Below are positions 1 through 7,994 of a DNA stretch of 64,000 nt, piece after piece (the stretch's first letter is position 1; the number at the start of each line of letters is the position of its first letter). The DNA is taken from positions 124,001 to 188,000 of the forward strand of contig NZ_JAWHTE010000003.1 in NCBI RefSeq assembly GCF_032586175.1, read 5' to 3'. The notes under the pieces are model-generated. The model saw nothing but the letters and a program-made list of their open reading frames with translations. It made no database searches and was not told where the DNA came from. The translations under genes and the position numbers were made by a program. Source of the stretch: Ovoidimarina sediminis (lineage in GTDB: Bacteria; Pseudomonadota; Alphaproteobacteria; Rhodobacterales; Rhodobacteraceae).

Positions 1-1
1 C

Positions 2-787
2 CTCCTGGGCAACCTCAGCGGGTTTTCCGAAGCCGAACGCGTGGCCCCGGCGGATATGCCGGAACTGGAACGCTGGGTGCTGCACCGGCTCGCCGAACTC
101 GATCACACGGTGCGGAAGGGCTATGCGGCCTATGATTTCCAGGGGGTGTTCCAGGCACTTTTCAACTTCGCCACCACCGATCTTTCGGCCTTCTATTTCG
201 ACATCCGGAAAGACGCGCTTTACTGTGACGGGCCGTCCCAGCGCCGGAACGCGGCGCGCACGGTGCTTGATATCCTGTTCCACCGGCTGACGGCCTGGCT
301 TGCGCCGGTGCTCGTCTTCACGATGGAAGAGGTCTGGCTTGAACGGTTCCCGGGCGACAGCTCGTCGATCCACCTCACCGATTTCCCCGACACACCGGGC
401 GACTGGCGCGACGAACCGCTTGCGGCGAAATGGCAGAAGATCCGTCGGGTGCGCCGCGTCGTGACAGCCGCGCTCGAAATCCAGCGCCGCGACAAGGTGA
501 TCGGCGCCTCGCTCGAGGCCGCGCCGGTCGTGCATGTGCGCGACGAAGACACGCTGAAAGCGGTGAAATCGGTGCCGTTCGAGGATATCTGCATCACCTC
601 GAACATCGGCCTCACCGGCGATCCTGTCCCGGCAGAAGCGTTCCGGATGCCCGAGGTCGAGGGCGTGGGCGTCGTCTTCGAACATGCGGACGGCGAGAAA
701 TGCCAGCGCTGCTGGAAGATCCTGCCGGATGTCGGCACGCACGCCCATGCCGCCACCTGCGGACGCTGCAACGATGCTTTGGGATGA
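2..787 (+). CDS. ileS: Isoleucyl-tRNA synthetase, C-terminal part (cut by window edge)
   Basis: This is the 3' end of the cytoplasmic enzyme that charges tRNA-Ile with isoleucine. The reading frame is open from base 2, so the start and catalytic core lie outside the window. What is visible is the anticodon-binding helical domain (WVLHRL, YDFQGVFQALFNF, DLSAFYFDIRKDALYC) and the C-terminal zinc finger, where CQRC and CGRC supply four cysteines. That order is typical of class I IleRS. The stop overlaps the start of the next gene by 14 bases, suggesting co-translation. The family assignment is secure; only the N-terminal part cannot be judged. Confidence 0.95.
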   Translation, partial: LLGNLSGFSEAERVAPADMPELERWVLHRLAELDHTVRKGYAAYDFQGVFQALFNFATTDLSAFYFDIRKDALYCDGPSQRRNAARTVLDILFHRLTAWLAPVLVFTMEEVWLERFPGDSSSIHLTDFPDTPGDWRDEPLAAKWQKIRRVRRVVTAALEIQRRDKVIGASLEAAPVVHVRDEDTLKAVKSVPFEDICITSNIGLTGDPVPAEAFRMPEVEGVGVVFEHADGEKCQRCWKILPDVGTHAHAATCGRCNDALG

Positions 788-1364
788 CATCGTCGAAGGC
801 TATGACCGGCTTGACCTGACCCGGCACTGCGGCGGACGCGTGGTGCTGGGCTTTCCGCCGAGCATCGGCGCGGTCGATGTCCGGGAACGAGTGCCGGGCG
901 GGTCGAGCTTTCTGAGCGACGAGGATCTGATCGGGCGGGTGCATGCCACCGATGACAGCGTGTGGACTTTTGCGGTTCAGCGGGTGCGGGCCGATGAAAT
1001 CGTGCCGTTGCCGTGTGGGCGGCAGGTGATCGTCGGTGAATGGCTGATCGACGTGGCGCGGCCCAAGAACCTCGAGCGCGCGCCGATCTTTCCGGTGCTG
1101 GGGCACATCGCGGCCGGACCGGGGCTGATCCTTCACGATCACGGGTTCGTCGCGTGTTTTGGCGAGGGGGGCATGATCTGGCGCTCTGTCGGGCTGTTCG
1201 ACGCCAATATTTCCGGCGTGGAGGTGAAAGGCGGGCGTCTGCTTTGCACCGGCTATCTGCCGTGGATCGAGGAAGAGCGCAGGTTCTGTGTGGAGCTTGA
1301 CGCCGCGACCGGGCGGATCGTCGGCGGAGATTCCGAAGTCCTGGAGATTCATCTGCGGGACTGA
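774..1364 (+). CDS. Hypothetical protein downstream of ileS
   Basis: A 196-residue soluble protein that I do not recognise. I chose the ATG inside the end of ileS (14-base overlap) because the protein begins MLWDDIVEGYDRLDL there, whereas a longer reading would only translate the ileS zinc-finger region in another frame. No signal peptide or membrane segment is visible. The sequence is rich in beta-strand-like segments (RVVLGFPPSIGAVDV, QVIVGEWLIDVARP, HGFVACFGEGGMIWRSVGLF), which suggests an all-beta or propeller-like fold. The overlap with ileS suggests a shared transcript, but no function can be inferred from that. Confidence 0.75.
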   Translation: MLWDDIVEGYDRLDLTRHCGGRVVLGFPPSIGAVDVRERVPGGSSFLSDEDLIGRVHATDDSVWTFAVQRVRADEIVPLPCGRQVIVGEWLIDVARPKNLERAPIFPVLGHIAAGPGLILHDHGFVACFGEGGMIWRSVGLFDANISGVEVKGGRLLCTGYLPWIEEERRFCVELDAATGRIVGGDSEVLEIHLRD

Positions 1365-1415
1365 GCGCCGTGCATCAGACTGTGCCACACCGCGCGGCGG
1401 GAGAGGGGCTCTCTC

Positions 1416-1616
1416 ATGCCACTGTACATGTTCCGGGGCCGTCATACCCCCGCGTCACTCAACGCCATGGTCGTCGAAAACCCGCAGGACCGGGCGGCAG
1501 CCGCCTCGGGGGCCATGGCCGGCGGGCGCAGGACCAAGCCGATGACGGTGCCGGAGACGATGTCGGCCATGAAGCGCGCCAAGGCGGCGCGCGGCGCCTA
1601 CGTGCCCGCATCCTGA
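1416..1616 (+). pseudogene. GYD-domain protein with internal deletion
   Basis: The 66-residue product starts MPLYMFRGRHTPASLNAMV followed by ENPQDRAAAA, which matches the N-terminus of GYD-family proteins (about 95-105 residues, ferredoxin-like fold, unknown function). It ends with MTVPETMSAMKRAKAARGAY, which resembles the usual C-terminal segment of the same family. The middle, including the Gly-Tyr-Asp core that names the family, is missing: residue 37 (AMAGG) runs straight into the C-terminal part. The frame is kept across the junction. A purine-rich ribosome site (GGGAGAGGGG) lies just upstream. I infer an in-frame deletion of 30-40 codons; a genuinely short relative is the alternative. 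Confidence 0.55.
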
Positions 1617-1747
1617 TCGCAGGAAGGACGCGGCCCGCGACGGGTGGGGCCGCCCGCCCCGTTCGAGATGCTCGACACGCGGCTGATCTGGCGGCGCGGC
1701 GCGCGCTCGTCGCGGATCGATACGCTTCGGGGCCTTCTGAGCCGGGA

Positions 1748-2818
1748 TCAGCGCGACAGCGTGATATCGTCCAGCACGATCTGCCAGTAGTGATCGTGCG
1801 AAATCTCCAGCCGGTCGATCCCGGTCCACCCGGCATCGAACCAGACGGGGCGGTAATTCGAGGCGATGAACGCATCTTCTCCCACCAGTTCTCCGTCGCG
1901 ATAGGCCCGGAACCGCACCGGCGCATCAAGCGCCCCGGCCCAGGCGACGCCGACAAGCGCGCCGTGAAAATCGAACGGCGCGTCTGACGTCAGCGTCACG
2001 GGATGGCCCGAGGAGTTGTAGCCCACGAACTCCCCCGACGACGTGCCGTTGATATAGCCCCAGCCGCCGTAGAACTTGTTGTGCGTCGCGATGAGGTTGT
2101 GCCAGACAAATCCGTCGGCGGCCCCCATCTCGACGATGTTTTCGCTCGCGATCCGGCCCTCGAACCGTTCCACCAGGTCAGCGTCGCCCGTCGCGCCGCC
2201 CTCCGCCACGGGAATGCGCACGGGCCAGTCGCCCACCTGAACGATCCGCTGCACCATCCCGTCGCCATCAAGCGACCAGCCGACCGACCAGGTGCCGGGC
2301 GCGCCGAGGGTGCAGACGAAGCGGTCCCCCTCCTCGGCGCCCACGACAACCTCGCCGTCTTCCGAAAGACACACCATCGCATCGACGCCGTCCGCCGCGG
2401 CCTCGATCGTCAGGATGGGGGCAAGCCCCACGAAATCGTTCGGCGGGTCGAGCACCAGCCCCGCGGGCGCCTGTGGCAGCGCGCGGATCTCGCCCGCCTG
2501 CACCCGGTTGCCCGTCGTGATCTCATAGCCCTCGGGCGGCACCACTGTGAACGACACCGGCCCCGGCGTGCGGATATCGAGATCCTCGTCATCCGACATC
2601 TGGAAATTGGCGAAGCCCGAAAGATTCGCGTTCTGCACGATCCGGTCGCGGCCGTCCTGTTCCAGCACCACCTGGGTGCCCGAGAGGGGCATCTCCCCCG
2701 CATCGTACATCCCGTTCCGGTCGAGATCGCGGAACACGAACAGCGAGATGTTCAGATCCCGCGCCGCCGCCGGCTGCGCCAGAAGCGCGAGGCATGCGAT
2801 CAGGGAAAGCCGCCGCAT
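1748..2818 (-). CDS. Secreted protein with N-terminal SdrD/EF-hand-like segment
   Basis: A 356-residue exported protein of unknown function. The first 19 residues (MRRLSLIACLALLAQPAAA) form a standard Sec signal peptide with an AXA site. Just after cleavage lies DLDRNGMYDAGE, a calcium-loop-like motif at the head of an SdrD B-like or carboxypeptidase-regulatory-like beta domain (residues 22-115: PLSGTQVVLEQDG, GPVSFTVVPPEGYE). The C-terminal half (about 215-356) reads like a beta-sandwich of the carbohydrate-binding or PEP-CTERM-less type (GGWGYINGTSSGEFVGYNSSG, HDHYWQIVLDDITL). It is encoded 11 bases from phaR on the same strand. A periplasmic or surface location is likely; the role is unknown. 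Confidence 0.8.
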   Translation of the reverse strand: MRRLSLIACLALLAQPAAARDLNISLFVFRDLDRNGMYDAGEMPLSGTQVVLEQDGRDRIVQNANLSGFANFQMSDDEDLDIRTPGPVSFTVVPPEGYEITTGNRVQAGEIRALPQAPAGLVLDPPNDFVGLAPILTIEAAADGVDAMVCLSEDGEVVVGAEEGDRFVCTLGAPGTWSVGWSLDGDGMVQRIVQVGDWPVRIPVAEGGATGDADLVERFEGRIASENIVEMGAADGFVWHNLIATHNKFYGGWGYINGTSSGEFVGYNSSGHPVTLTSDAPFDFHGALVGVAWAGALDAPVRFRAYRDGELVGEDAFIASNYRPVWFDAGWTGIDRLEISHDHYWQIVLDDITLSR

Positions 2819-2829
2819 TCCGCGCGACG

Positions 2830-3390
2830 CTATTTGCCGAGTTTCTTGAGCTGCGACTGAAGATCGGACAACTGCTGGCGGATCGCCGCCAGTTCGTCCT
2901 TCGTCTTGTCGCCGCCCTCCTCCTCGTCGTCGTCTTCCGAATGCGGCGCCGACCAGCCCGACATGCCGCCGGTCATCGCCTTCATGAAGGCTTCCTGCTG
3001 CGCGCGCATGGCGTCGAAACCGGGCATGGCCGACAGCGGGTTCGCCATGTTCTCGATCATCTTCGACTGGCCGTCGCGCAGCATCTCGAAGCTCATGGCC
3101 AGGAATTGCGGCACGATCGACTGCGCCTGGCTCGTGTAGCTCCGGACCAGATCGGTCAGCACCTCGAGCGGCAGGACATTCTCGCCCCGACTTTCGTGCT
3201 CTGCGATGATCTGCAACAGGTACTGGCGCGTCAGGTCGTCGCCCGATTTCAGATCCACGATCTGAACCTCGCGCCCCGCATGGATGAAGGCGGCGATATC
3301 CTCGAGCGTCACGTAGTCGCTGGTTTCGGTGTTATAGAGCCGGCGGCTCGCGTAGCGCTTGATCAGAAGCGGCGCTGACTTATCGGCCAC
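2830..3390 (-). CDS. phaR: Polyhydroxyalkanoate synthesis regulator PhaR
   Basis: A 186-residue DNA-binding repressor that senses polyhydroxybutyrate and controls phasin and PHA genes. The N-terminal PHB/PHA accumulation regulator domain is clear at residues 8-68 (LLIKRYASRRLYNTETSDYV, then DLTRQYLLQIIAEHE), followed by the second PHB_acc repeat region (SQAQSIVPQFLAMSFEMLRDGQ). The C-terminus is acidic (EDDDEEEGGDK) and ends in a short coiled-coil stretch (LAAIRQQLSDLQSQLKKLGK). Length fits alphaproteobacterial PhaR. The PHA synthase and phasin genes that usually sit nearby are not in this window. Confidence 0.93.
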   Translation of the reverse strand: MADKSAPLLIKRYASRRLYNTETSDYVTLEDIAAFIHAGREVQIVDLKSGDDLTRQYLLQIIAEHESRGENVLPLEVLTDLVRSYTSQAQSIVPQFLAMSFEMLRDGQSKMIENMANPLSAMPGFDAMRAQQEAFMKAMTGGMSGWSAPHSEDDDEEEGGDKTKDELAAIRQQLSDLQSQLKKLGK

Positions 3391-3500
3391 GAAGGTCTCC
3401 TTCTCGACGCGGTGCAGCGAAGCTTAGGGCCCCAAGGTGGAAAAAGAAAGTGTTCTCAGGCGTTGCCGTAACGGCTGCACTGCGACATGACGGCCCCGAG

Positions 3501-4169
3501 ATGACGGATCGCATTCCAGATATGCCGCGCCGGCTGGTGGCCGAGGCGCTGGGAACGGGGTTCCTCGTGGCCGCCGTCGTGGGCTCCGGCATCATGGCCG
3601 AACGGCTGACCGATGACGTGGCACTTCAGCTTCTGTGCAACACGCTGCCCACGGGGGCGATCCTCGTCGTGCTGATCTCGACGCTGGGGCCCATATCGGG
3701 GGCGCATTTCAACCCGGCCGTGACGCTGGGCTTCGCGCTCCGGCGCGAGATCGGGGGCGGCCCCGCGCTGGCCTATGCCGCCGCACAGATTGCGGGCGGC
3801 TGCCTCGGCGCCGTGGCCGCGCATCTGATGTTCGCGCTGCCGCCACTTCAGGCCTCCGTCACGATCCGCACCGGCGGCGCGCAATGGTTCGCCGAAACCG
3901 TCGCGGCCTTCGGGCTCATGGGCGTGATCCTCGCGGCCCTGCCCCGGCCGGCCACGGTGCCCTGGGTCGTCGGGCTTTACATCACGGCGGCCTACTGGTT
4001 CACCGCCTCGACATCCTTCGCGAACCCCGCCGTCACCATCGCCCGCGCGCTGAGCGATACGTTTTCGGGCATCCGCCCCGCCGATGTGCCCGCCTTCATC
4101 CTGGCCCAGTGCCTTGGCGCGGCGCTGGCGACGGCCGTCTTCGGCTGGCTTCTGCGCCGCTCAGGCTGA
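3501..4169 (+). CDS. Aquaporin/MIP-family channel
   Basis: A 222-residue inner-membrane channel with six hydrophobic helices. The two half-helix signatures are present: HFNPAVT (NPA at residues 71-73) and SFANPAVT (NPA at 175-177). An upstream in-frame start would add 17 residues, but MTDRIPDMPRRLVAEALGTG fits the family better, with the charged N-terminus immediately before helix 1. It belongs to the MIP superfamily subgroup often found with arsenic resistance genes in alphaproteobacteria, but no ars gene is seen here, so water, glycerol or metalloid transport cannot be separated. Its 3' end overlaps the convergent DsbA-like gene by 9 bases. Confidence 0.88.
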   Translation: MTDRIPDMPRRLVAEALGTGFLVAAVVGSGIMAERLTDDVALQLLCNTLPTGAILVVLISTLGPISGAHFNPAVTLGFALRREIGGGPALAYAAAQIAGGCLGAVAAHLMFALPPLQASVTIRTGGAQWFAETVAAFGLMGVILAALPRPATVPWVVGLYITAAYWFTASTSFANPAVTIARALSDTFSGIRPADVPAFILAQCLGAALATAVFGWLLRRSG

Positions 4170-4907
4170 ACAGACGGGCGGCAGATCGGCCTCGATCGCG
4201 ATCAGGTCGTCCAGCGTCGCGGGCGTCACCGATCCCAGGACAAGCGTCTGCCCCACCACGATCGCCGGGGTGCCGTAAAGCCGAAACCGGTCGGCCAGCT
4301 GCTGCGCCGTCACCAGTTTCCGCGTCACCTCTTCCGAGGTCAGATCATCGATCAGCCGGTCCGCGTCGAGCCCCGCGCTGTCGGCCAGCGATCTGAGGTA
4401 ATCGGCCTCGGCCGCCACCCGCGACCGCATCAGCCGGGCGTGGAAGGCGGGGTATTCGCCCTGAAGCCCGGCGGCCAGCGCCGCGCGCGCCGCGGGCTCC
4501 GACAGGGGCGACAGAAGCGGCAATTCGTGCCAGGTGATGGTGATCCGCCCGGCCGCGTGGCGCGCGGCCAGTTCCTCGGTCAGCACCCGGCAATAGGGGC
4601 AGAAGTAATCCGAAAACGCCGCCACCGGCACCGTGCCTTCACGCCGCTCGGCGAAAAGCGCATCGCAAAGCCGCGCATCGTCCAGCCGCGGCGGCCCCGG
4701 CTCGGCAGGCTCGAGCCCGACAAGGGGATTGAACGCACCCCGCGAAACCTCGCCCGCCACCACCCGGCGAAAGCCCTTCGGGTCCTCCAGCGGCTCGAAG
4801 GCAAGCCCCGGCCCGCCCCAGCGCCGCAGCCCGGTGTTCACGCCCCAAACGAACAGCCCCGCCGCACTCAGCGTCAGAAGCGCGCGCCGCGTTCGGTTTT
4901 TGCTCAC
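4161..4907 (-). CDS. DsbA-family thiol-disulfide oxidoreductase
   Basis: A 248-residue envelope protein with an N-terminal membrane anchor or signal segment (RRALLTLSAAGLFVWGVNTG) after a basic start. The thioredoxin-like domain carries the catalytic CPYC at residues 103-106 (FSDYFCPYCRVL) and a cis-proline loop (GTPAIVVG) near residue 214, the arrangement of DsbA/DsbG/com1-like proteins. Expected role: making or shuffling disulfides in periplasmic proteins. About 60 residues between anchor and thioredoxin domain are proline/glycine-rich and not recognised. It faces the aquaporin gene tail to tail. Confidence 0.88.
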   Translation of the reverse strand: MSKNRTRRALLTLSAAGLFVWGVNTGLRRWGGPGLAFEPLEDPKGFRRVVAGEVSRGAFNPLVGLEPAEPGPPRLDDARLCDALFAERREGTVPVAAFSDYFCPYCRVLTEELAARHAAGRITITWHELPLLSPLSEPAARAALAAGLQGEYPAFHARLMRSRVAAEADYLRSLADSAGLDADRLIDDLTSEEVTRKLVTAQQLADRFRLYGTPAIVVGQTLVLGSVTPATLDDLIAIEADLPPVCSA

Positions 4908-4987
4908 AGTCTCGCTCCAGACCCTTGCACTCGCCGGCCCGATCGCCTGAACTCGGGCCCGATCGTCCGCGTTCTAGGAGACCCCCG

Positions 4988-5530
4988 ATGCAGAAAACAC
5001 GCAAGAGTGTGAAAGACTATGTGCGCACGATCGTGGATTTTCCCCATGAGGGGATTCTCTTTCGCGACGTCACCACGCTCTTCGCCGATCCGCGCGGCTT
5101 CCGCATGTGCGTCGACCAGCTTCTGCACCCCTATGCGGGCGAGGAAATCGACAAGGTCGTGGGCCTCGAGGCCCGCGGGTTCATCCTCGGCGGCGCGGTC
5201 GCGCACCAGCTTTCGGTGGGCTTCGTGCCGGTGCGCAAGAAAGGCAAGCTGCCCGGCACGACGATCAGTGAGGATTACCAGCTTGAATACGGCGAGGCGG
5301 TCGTCGATATCCACGACGACGCGATCCAGCCCGGCGAAAAGATCCTCTTGGTCGACGATCTTCTGGCCACCGGCGGCACGGCGGAGGCGGGCATCAAGCT
5401 GATCGAACGGCTGGGGGGAGAGATCGTGGGCTGCGCCTTCGTCATCGACCTGCCCGATCTGGGCGGGCGCAAGAAGCTCGAAGCCCTCGGCATGGATGTG
5501 CATACGCTCTGCGAATTCGAAGGTTTGTAA
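4988..5530 (+). CDS. apt: Adenine phosphoribosyltransferase
   Basis: A 180-residue cytosolic purine-salvage enzyme that converts adenine and PRPP to AMP and pyrophosphate. The start MQKTRKSVKDYVRTIVDFPHE is the usual Apt N-terminus, which selects the ATG at 4988 over an upstream in-frame one. The conserved EARGFILGGAVA segment lies at residues 61-72 and the PRPP-binding loop ILLVDDLLATGGTA at 119-132. Length is normal for the family. The gene is monocistronic in appearance, transcribed away from the DsbA-like gene. Confidence 0.96.
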   Translation: MQKTRKSVKDYVRTIVDFPHEGILFRDVTTLFADPRGFRMCVDQLLHPYAGEEIDKVVGLEARGFILGGAVAHQLSVGFVPVRKKGKLPGTTISEDYQLEYGEAVVDIHDDAIQPGEKILLVDDLLATGGTAEAGIKLIERLGGEIVGCAFVIDLPDLGGRKKLEALGMDVHTLCEFEGL

Positions 5531-5602
5531 ACCGCCCGTTAGGGGGTTGGGCGTAAATCGGGCGCCAAGCGGCCATGCCTGTCGCTTAGTTTCCTCTGAT
5601 GC

Positions 5603-7069
5603 TCAGGTTCGGCCGGGCGCCGGGTTTTCCTCACCTGCGCCCGGCCGTTCCGCTATCGGCAGAACCGCCCCGGGGTTCATGATGCCCTTCGGGTCCATCA
5701 TCGTCTTGATCCGCCGCATCAGCGCCAGGTTCACCGGGTCGCCATAACGCATCAGATCGCCCGTCTTCAGCCGCCCCAGCCCGTGTTCGGCGCTGAACGA
5801 CCCCTCCATCTCGGCCACCAGATCGTGCACCACGCGGCTGAGCGCGCCGCGCACCCCGTCATAGGCCGCCCGCGTCTCCCCCGCCGGGGGGAAGAGGTTG
5901 TAGTGCAGGTTGCCGTCGCCCAGGTGCCCGAAGGCGTTGATCCTGACAGGCGCCACCGCCGCCACCCGCCGCGCGGCCTCGGTAAGAAAGGCGGGGATCC
6001 GCGACAGGGGCAGCGAAATATCGTGGCTCGCCACCGCGCCCACCTTGCGGTTCGCCTCGGGGATCGCCTCACGCATCTGCCACAGCTCCGCCCGCTGGGC
6101 TTCGGAGGCGGCCAGCACGCCATCGGTGATCTCGCCCGCCTCGAAGCCTTGCGCAAACACCTCTTCCAGCATCGCCTCCGGCCCCGCGGCCGTCGCCGTC
6201 GCGATCTCGGCCAGCACCGCCCAGTCGGGAAAGGGCGAAAGCCCCGGTGCGGGCCCCATCCCCACCTCGTCGAGAAACGCAGGGCCCATGCCCGAAATCA
6301 GCTCGAACGCCGACACCGCGCCCCCCGTCACCGCCTGCGCCCGCGCCAGCAGCGAAAGCGCGGCCCCGGGCGACGGCACGGCCAGAAGCGCGGTGGCCCG
6401 CGCCCCGGGCACGGGGAACAGCCGAAGGCTCGCCGCCGTGATCACCCCCAGCGTGCCCTCCGACCCGATCATCAGGCTTTTCAGGTCATAGCCCGTATTG
6501 TCCTTGCGAAGCCGCTTCAGCCCGCCGATCACCTGCCCGTCGGGCAGAACGGCCTCGATCCCCAGGCACAGATCCCGCGCGGTGCCGTAGCGCAGCACGT
6601 TAAGCCCGCCGGAATTCACCGAAAGCGCGCCGCCGATCCGCGCCGTGCCCTCCGATGCGTAGGACAGGGGAAAATACCGCCCCGCCTCCGCCGCCGCCGT
6701 CTGGATCTCGTGAAGCGTCGCGCCGGCTTCCGCGATGATCACGTTCTCTTCGGGGTAAACGGCGCGGATCCGGTTCATCCGCTCCAGCGACAGGATGATC
6801 GGATCGGGCAGGTCTTCGGCCACCTGCCCGCCGACAAGTCCCGTGCCCCCGCCATAGGGGATGACGGGCGTGCCCGCCGCCGCGGCCGCCGAAAGGATCG
6901 CCGACACCTCCGCCACCGTGCCCGGCGCCAGGACGAGCCCCGCCCGGCCCTGCCACCGCCCCCGCGGTTCTTCCAGATAGCCGGGCGCGATATCGCGAAA
7001 CGCCTCCGCCGGAAGCGTCTCGCGCAGCGCCGCGCGCAGGTCGTCGGTCACGGGGGTCAGCACCGTCAT
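5603..7069 (-). CDS. FAD-binding D-2-hydroxyacid dehydrogenase (GlcD/D-lactate dehydrogenase type)
   Basis: A 488-residue VAO/PCMH-family flavoenzyme that oxidises a D-2-hydroxyacid (D-lactate, glycolate or D-2-hydroxyglutarate are the candidates). The FAD-binding domain includes PYGGGTGLVGG and SEGTARIGGALSVNSGG; the C-terminal FAD-oxidase domain shows GHLGDGNLHYN (metal and substrate histidines) and SAEHGLGRLK. A GTG 42 bases upstream overlaps the stop of the MBL-fold gene as GTGA and is a possible alternative start, but the 14 extra residues (TGRGRAALSEPGV) are not conserved-looking, so I prefer the ATG before TVLTPVTDDLRAAL. It probably forms a unit with the MBL-fold gene upstream. Confidence 0.88.
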   Translation of the reverse strand: MTVLTPVTDDLRAALRETLPAEAFRDIAPGYLEEPRGRWQGRAGLVLAPGTVAEVSAILSAAAAAGTPVIPYGGGTGLVGGQVAEDLPDPIILSLERMNRIRAVYPEENVIIAEAGATLHEIQTAAAEAGRYFPLSYASEGTARIGGALSVNSGGLNVLRYGTARDLCLGIEAVLPDGQVIGGLKRLRKDNTGYDLKSLMIGSEGTLGVITAASLRLFPVPGARATALLAVPSPGAALSLLARAQAVTGGAVSAFELISGMGPAFLDEVGMGPAPGLSPFPDWAVLAEIATATAAGPEAMLEEVFAQGFEAGEITDGVLAASEAQRAELWQMREAIPEANRKVGAVASHDISLPLSRIPAFLTEAARRVAAVAPVRINAFGHLGDGNLHYNLFPPAGETRAAYDGVRGALSRVVHDLVAEMEGSFSAEHGLGRLKTGDLMRYGDPVNLALMRRIKTMMDPKGIMNPGAVLPIAERPGAGEENPAPGRT

Positions 7070-7107
7070 GACACCGGGTTCTGACAGCGCCGCGCGGCCC
7101 CGTCCAG

Positions 7108-7935
7108 TCACTCCCTCAGATAGGCGGGCGCCATCAGCATCACGGTCGGGCGGTCGGGCAGCGTGGCAAGCGAGATCTCGATCGAACTGGGGAAACTGTC
7201 GTCGATCGCGAAATCCTCCGCCATCCCGGCGGCGAAGAAACCAAGCGAGGCATCCGAGAACCAGTGCATCGGGATCACCACCGAAGACCTGAGCCGCTTC
7301 AAGAGCCGGATCATCGTCGGCAGATCGAGCGTGTAGCCGCCGTCGACCGGCGCCATCACCACGTCAAGCCGCCCGATCGCGGGAAGCTGTTCGGGCCCGG
7401 GATAATGGTGCAGGTGCCCCAGATGCCCGATGCACAGCCCCGCCACCTCGAAGATGAAGATCGAATTGCCGTCGGGCCGCGACGTGCCCCCGAAATCCCC
7501 GCCCCGCACGTCGGTATGCACGTTCCTGACAAGCATTTCGCCCAGATCCACGTGATGATCGCGCCGTTCGCCGCCCGTGGCCCAGCCTTCCAGCACATGG
7601 GGAATGCGCGGGTCGGGCGAGGCCGTCCAGTGGGTGCCGTGCGCGTTGTTCATCGTCGCCACGTCGGGCACGTGATCGGTATTGCCGATGAACCCGGTGT
7701 AATCCGTCACCGCCGACAGCCCGCCTTCCGTCTCGATCAGGAACATCGCGTGGGCGAGATAGCTGATCCTGACGGTATATTCGGGCAGCGCGGGCCGCGT
7801 GCTGGCAAGGTGCAGGTATTCGATCCCCGGCGCGGCATCGGCAATGGCGATGCAGTGGCTCGGGCGCCGGTCCTGGGCCAGCGCGGCAAGGGGCAGACAT
7901 GTGAAAAGGGCAAGGGCGGCAATCAAGCGGGCCAT
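7108..7935 (-). CDS. Secreted MBL-fold (UlaG-like) hydrolase
   Basis: A 275-residue exported protein. The signal peptide is residues 1-20 (MARLIAALALFTCLPLAALA). The body resembles UlaG-type metallo-beta-lactamase-fold proteins: RISYLAHAMFLIETEGGLSAV, VTDYTGFIGNTDHVPDVATM, FEVAGLCIGHLGHLHHYPGPEQ and SSVVIPMHWF. The canonical HxHxDH metal motif is not present in standard form; the candidate metal ligands are scattered (NNAHGTHW, GHLGHLHH), so hydrolase activity is inferred from the fold rather than from a complete motif. It is transcribed with the downstream FAD dehydrogenase, with possible translational overlap. Confidence 0.78.
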   Translation of the reverse strand: MARLIAALALFTCLPLAALAQDRRPSHCIAIADAAPGIEYLHLASTRPALPEYTVRISYLAHAMFLIETEGGLSAVTDYTGFIGNTDHVPDVATMNNAHGTHWTASPDPRIPHVLEGWATGGERRDHHVDLGEMLVRNVHTDVRGGDFGGTSRPDGNSIFIFEVAGLCIGHLGHLHHYPGPEQLPAIGRLDVVMAPVDGGYTLDLPTMIRLLKRLRSSVVIPMHWFSDASLGFFAAGMAEDFAIDDSFPSSIEISLATLPDRPTVMLMAPAYLRE

Positions 7936-7994
7936 CGGCGGTCCTCCATCGAACGACGGTTAACCTAGCGCGGATCGCCGCCCCGCAAAGCCGT

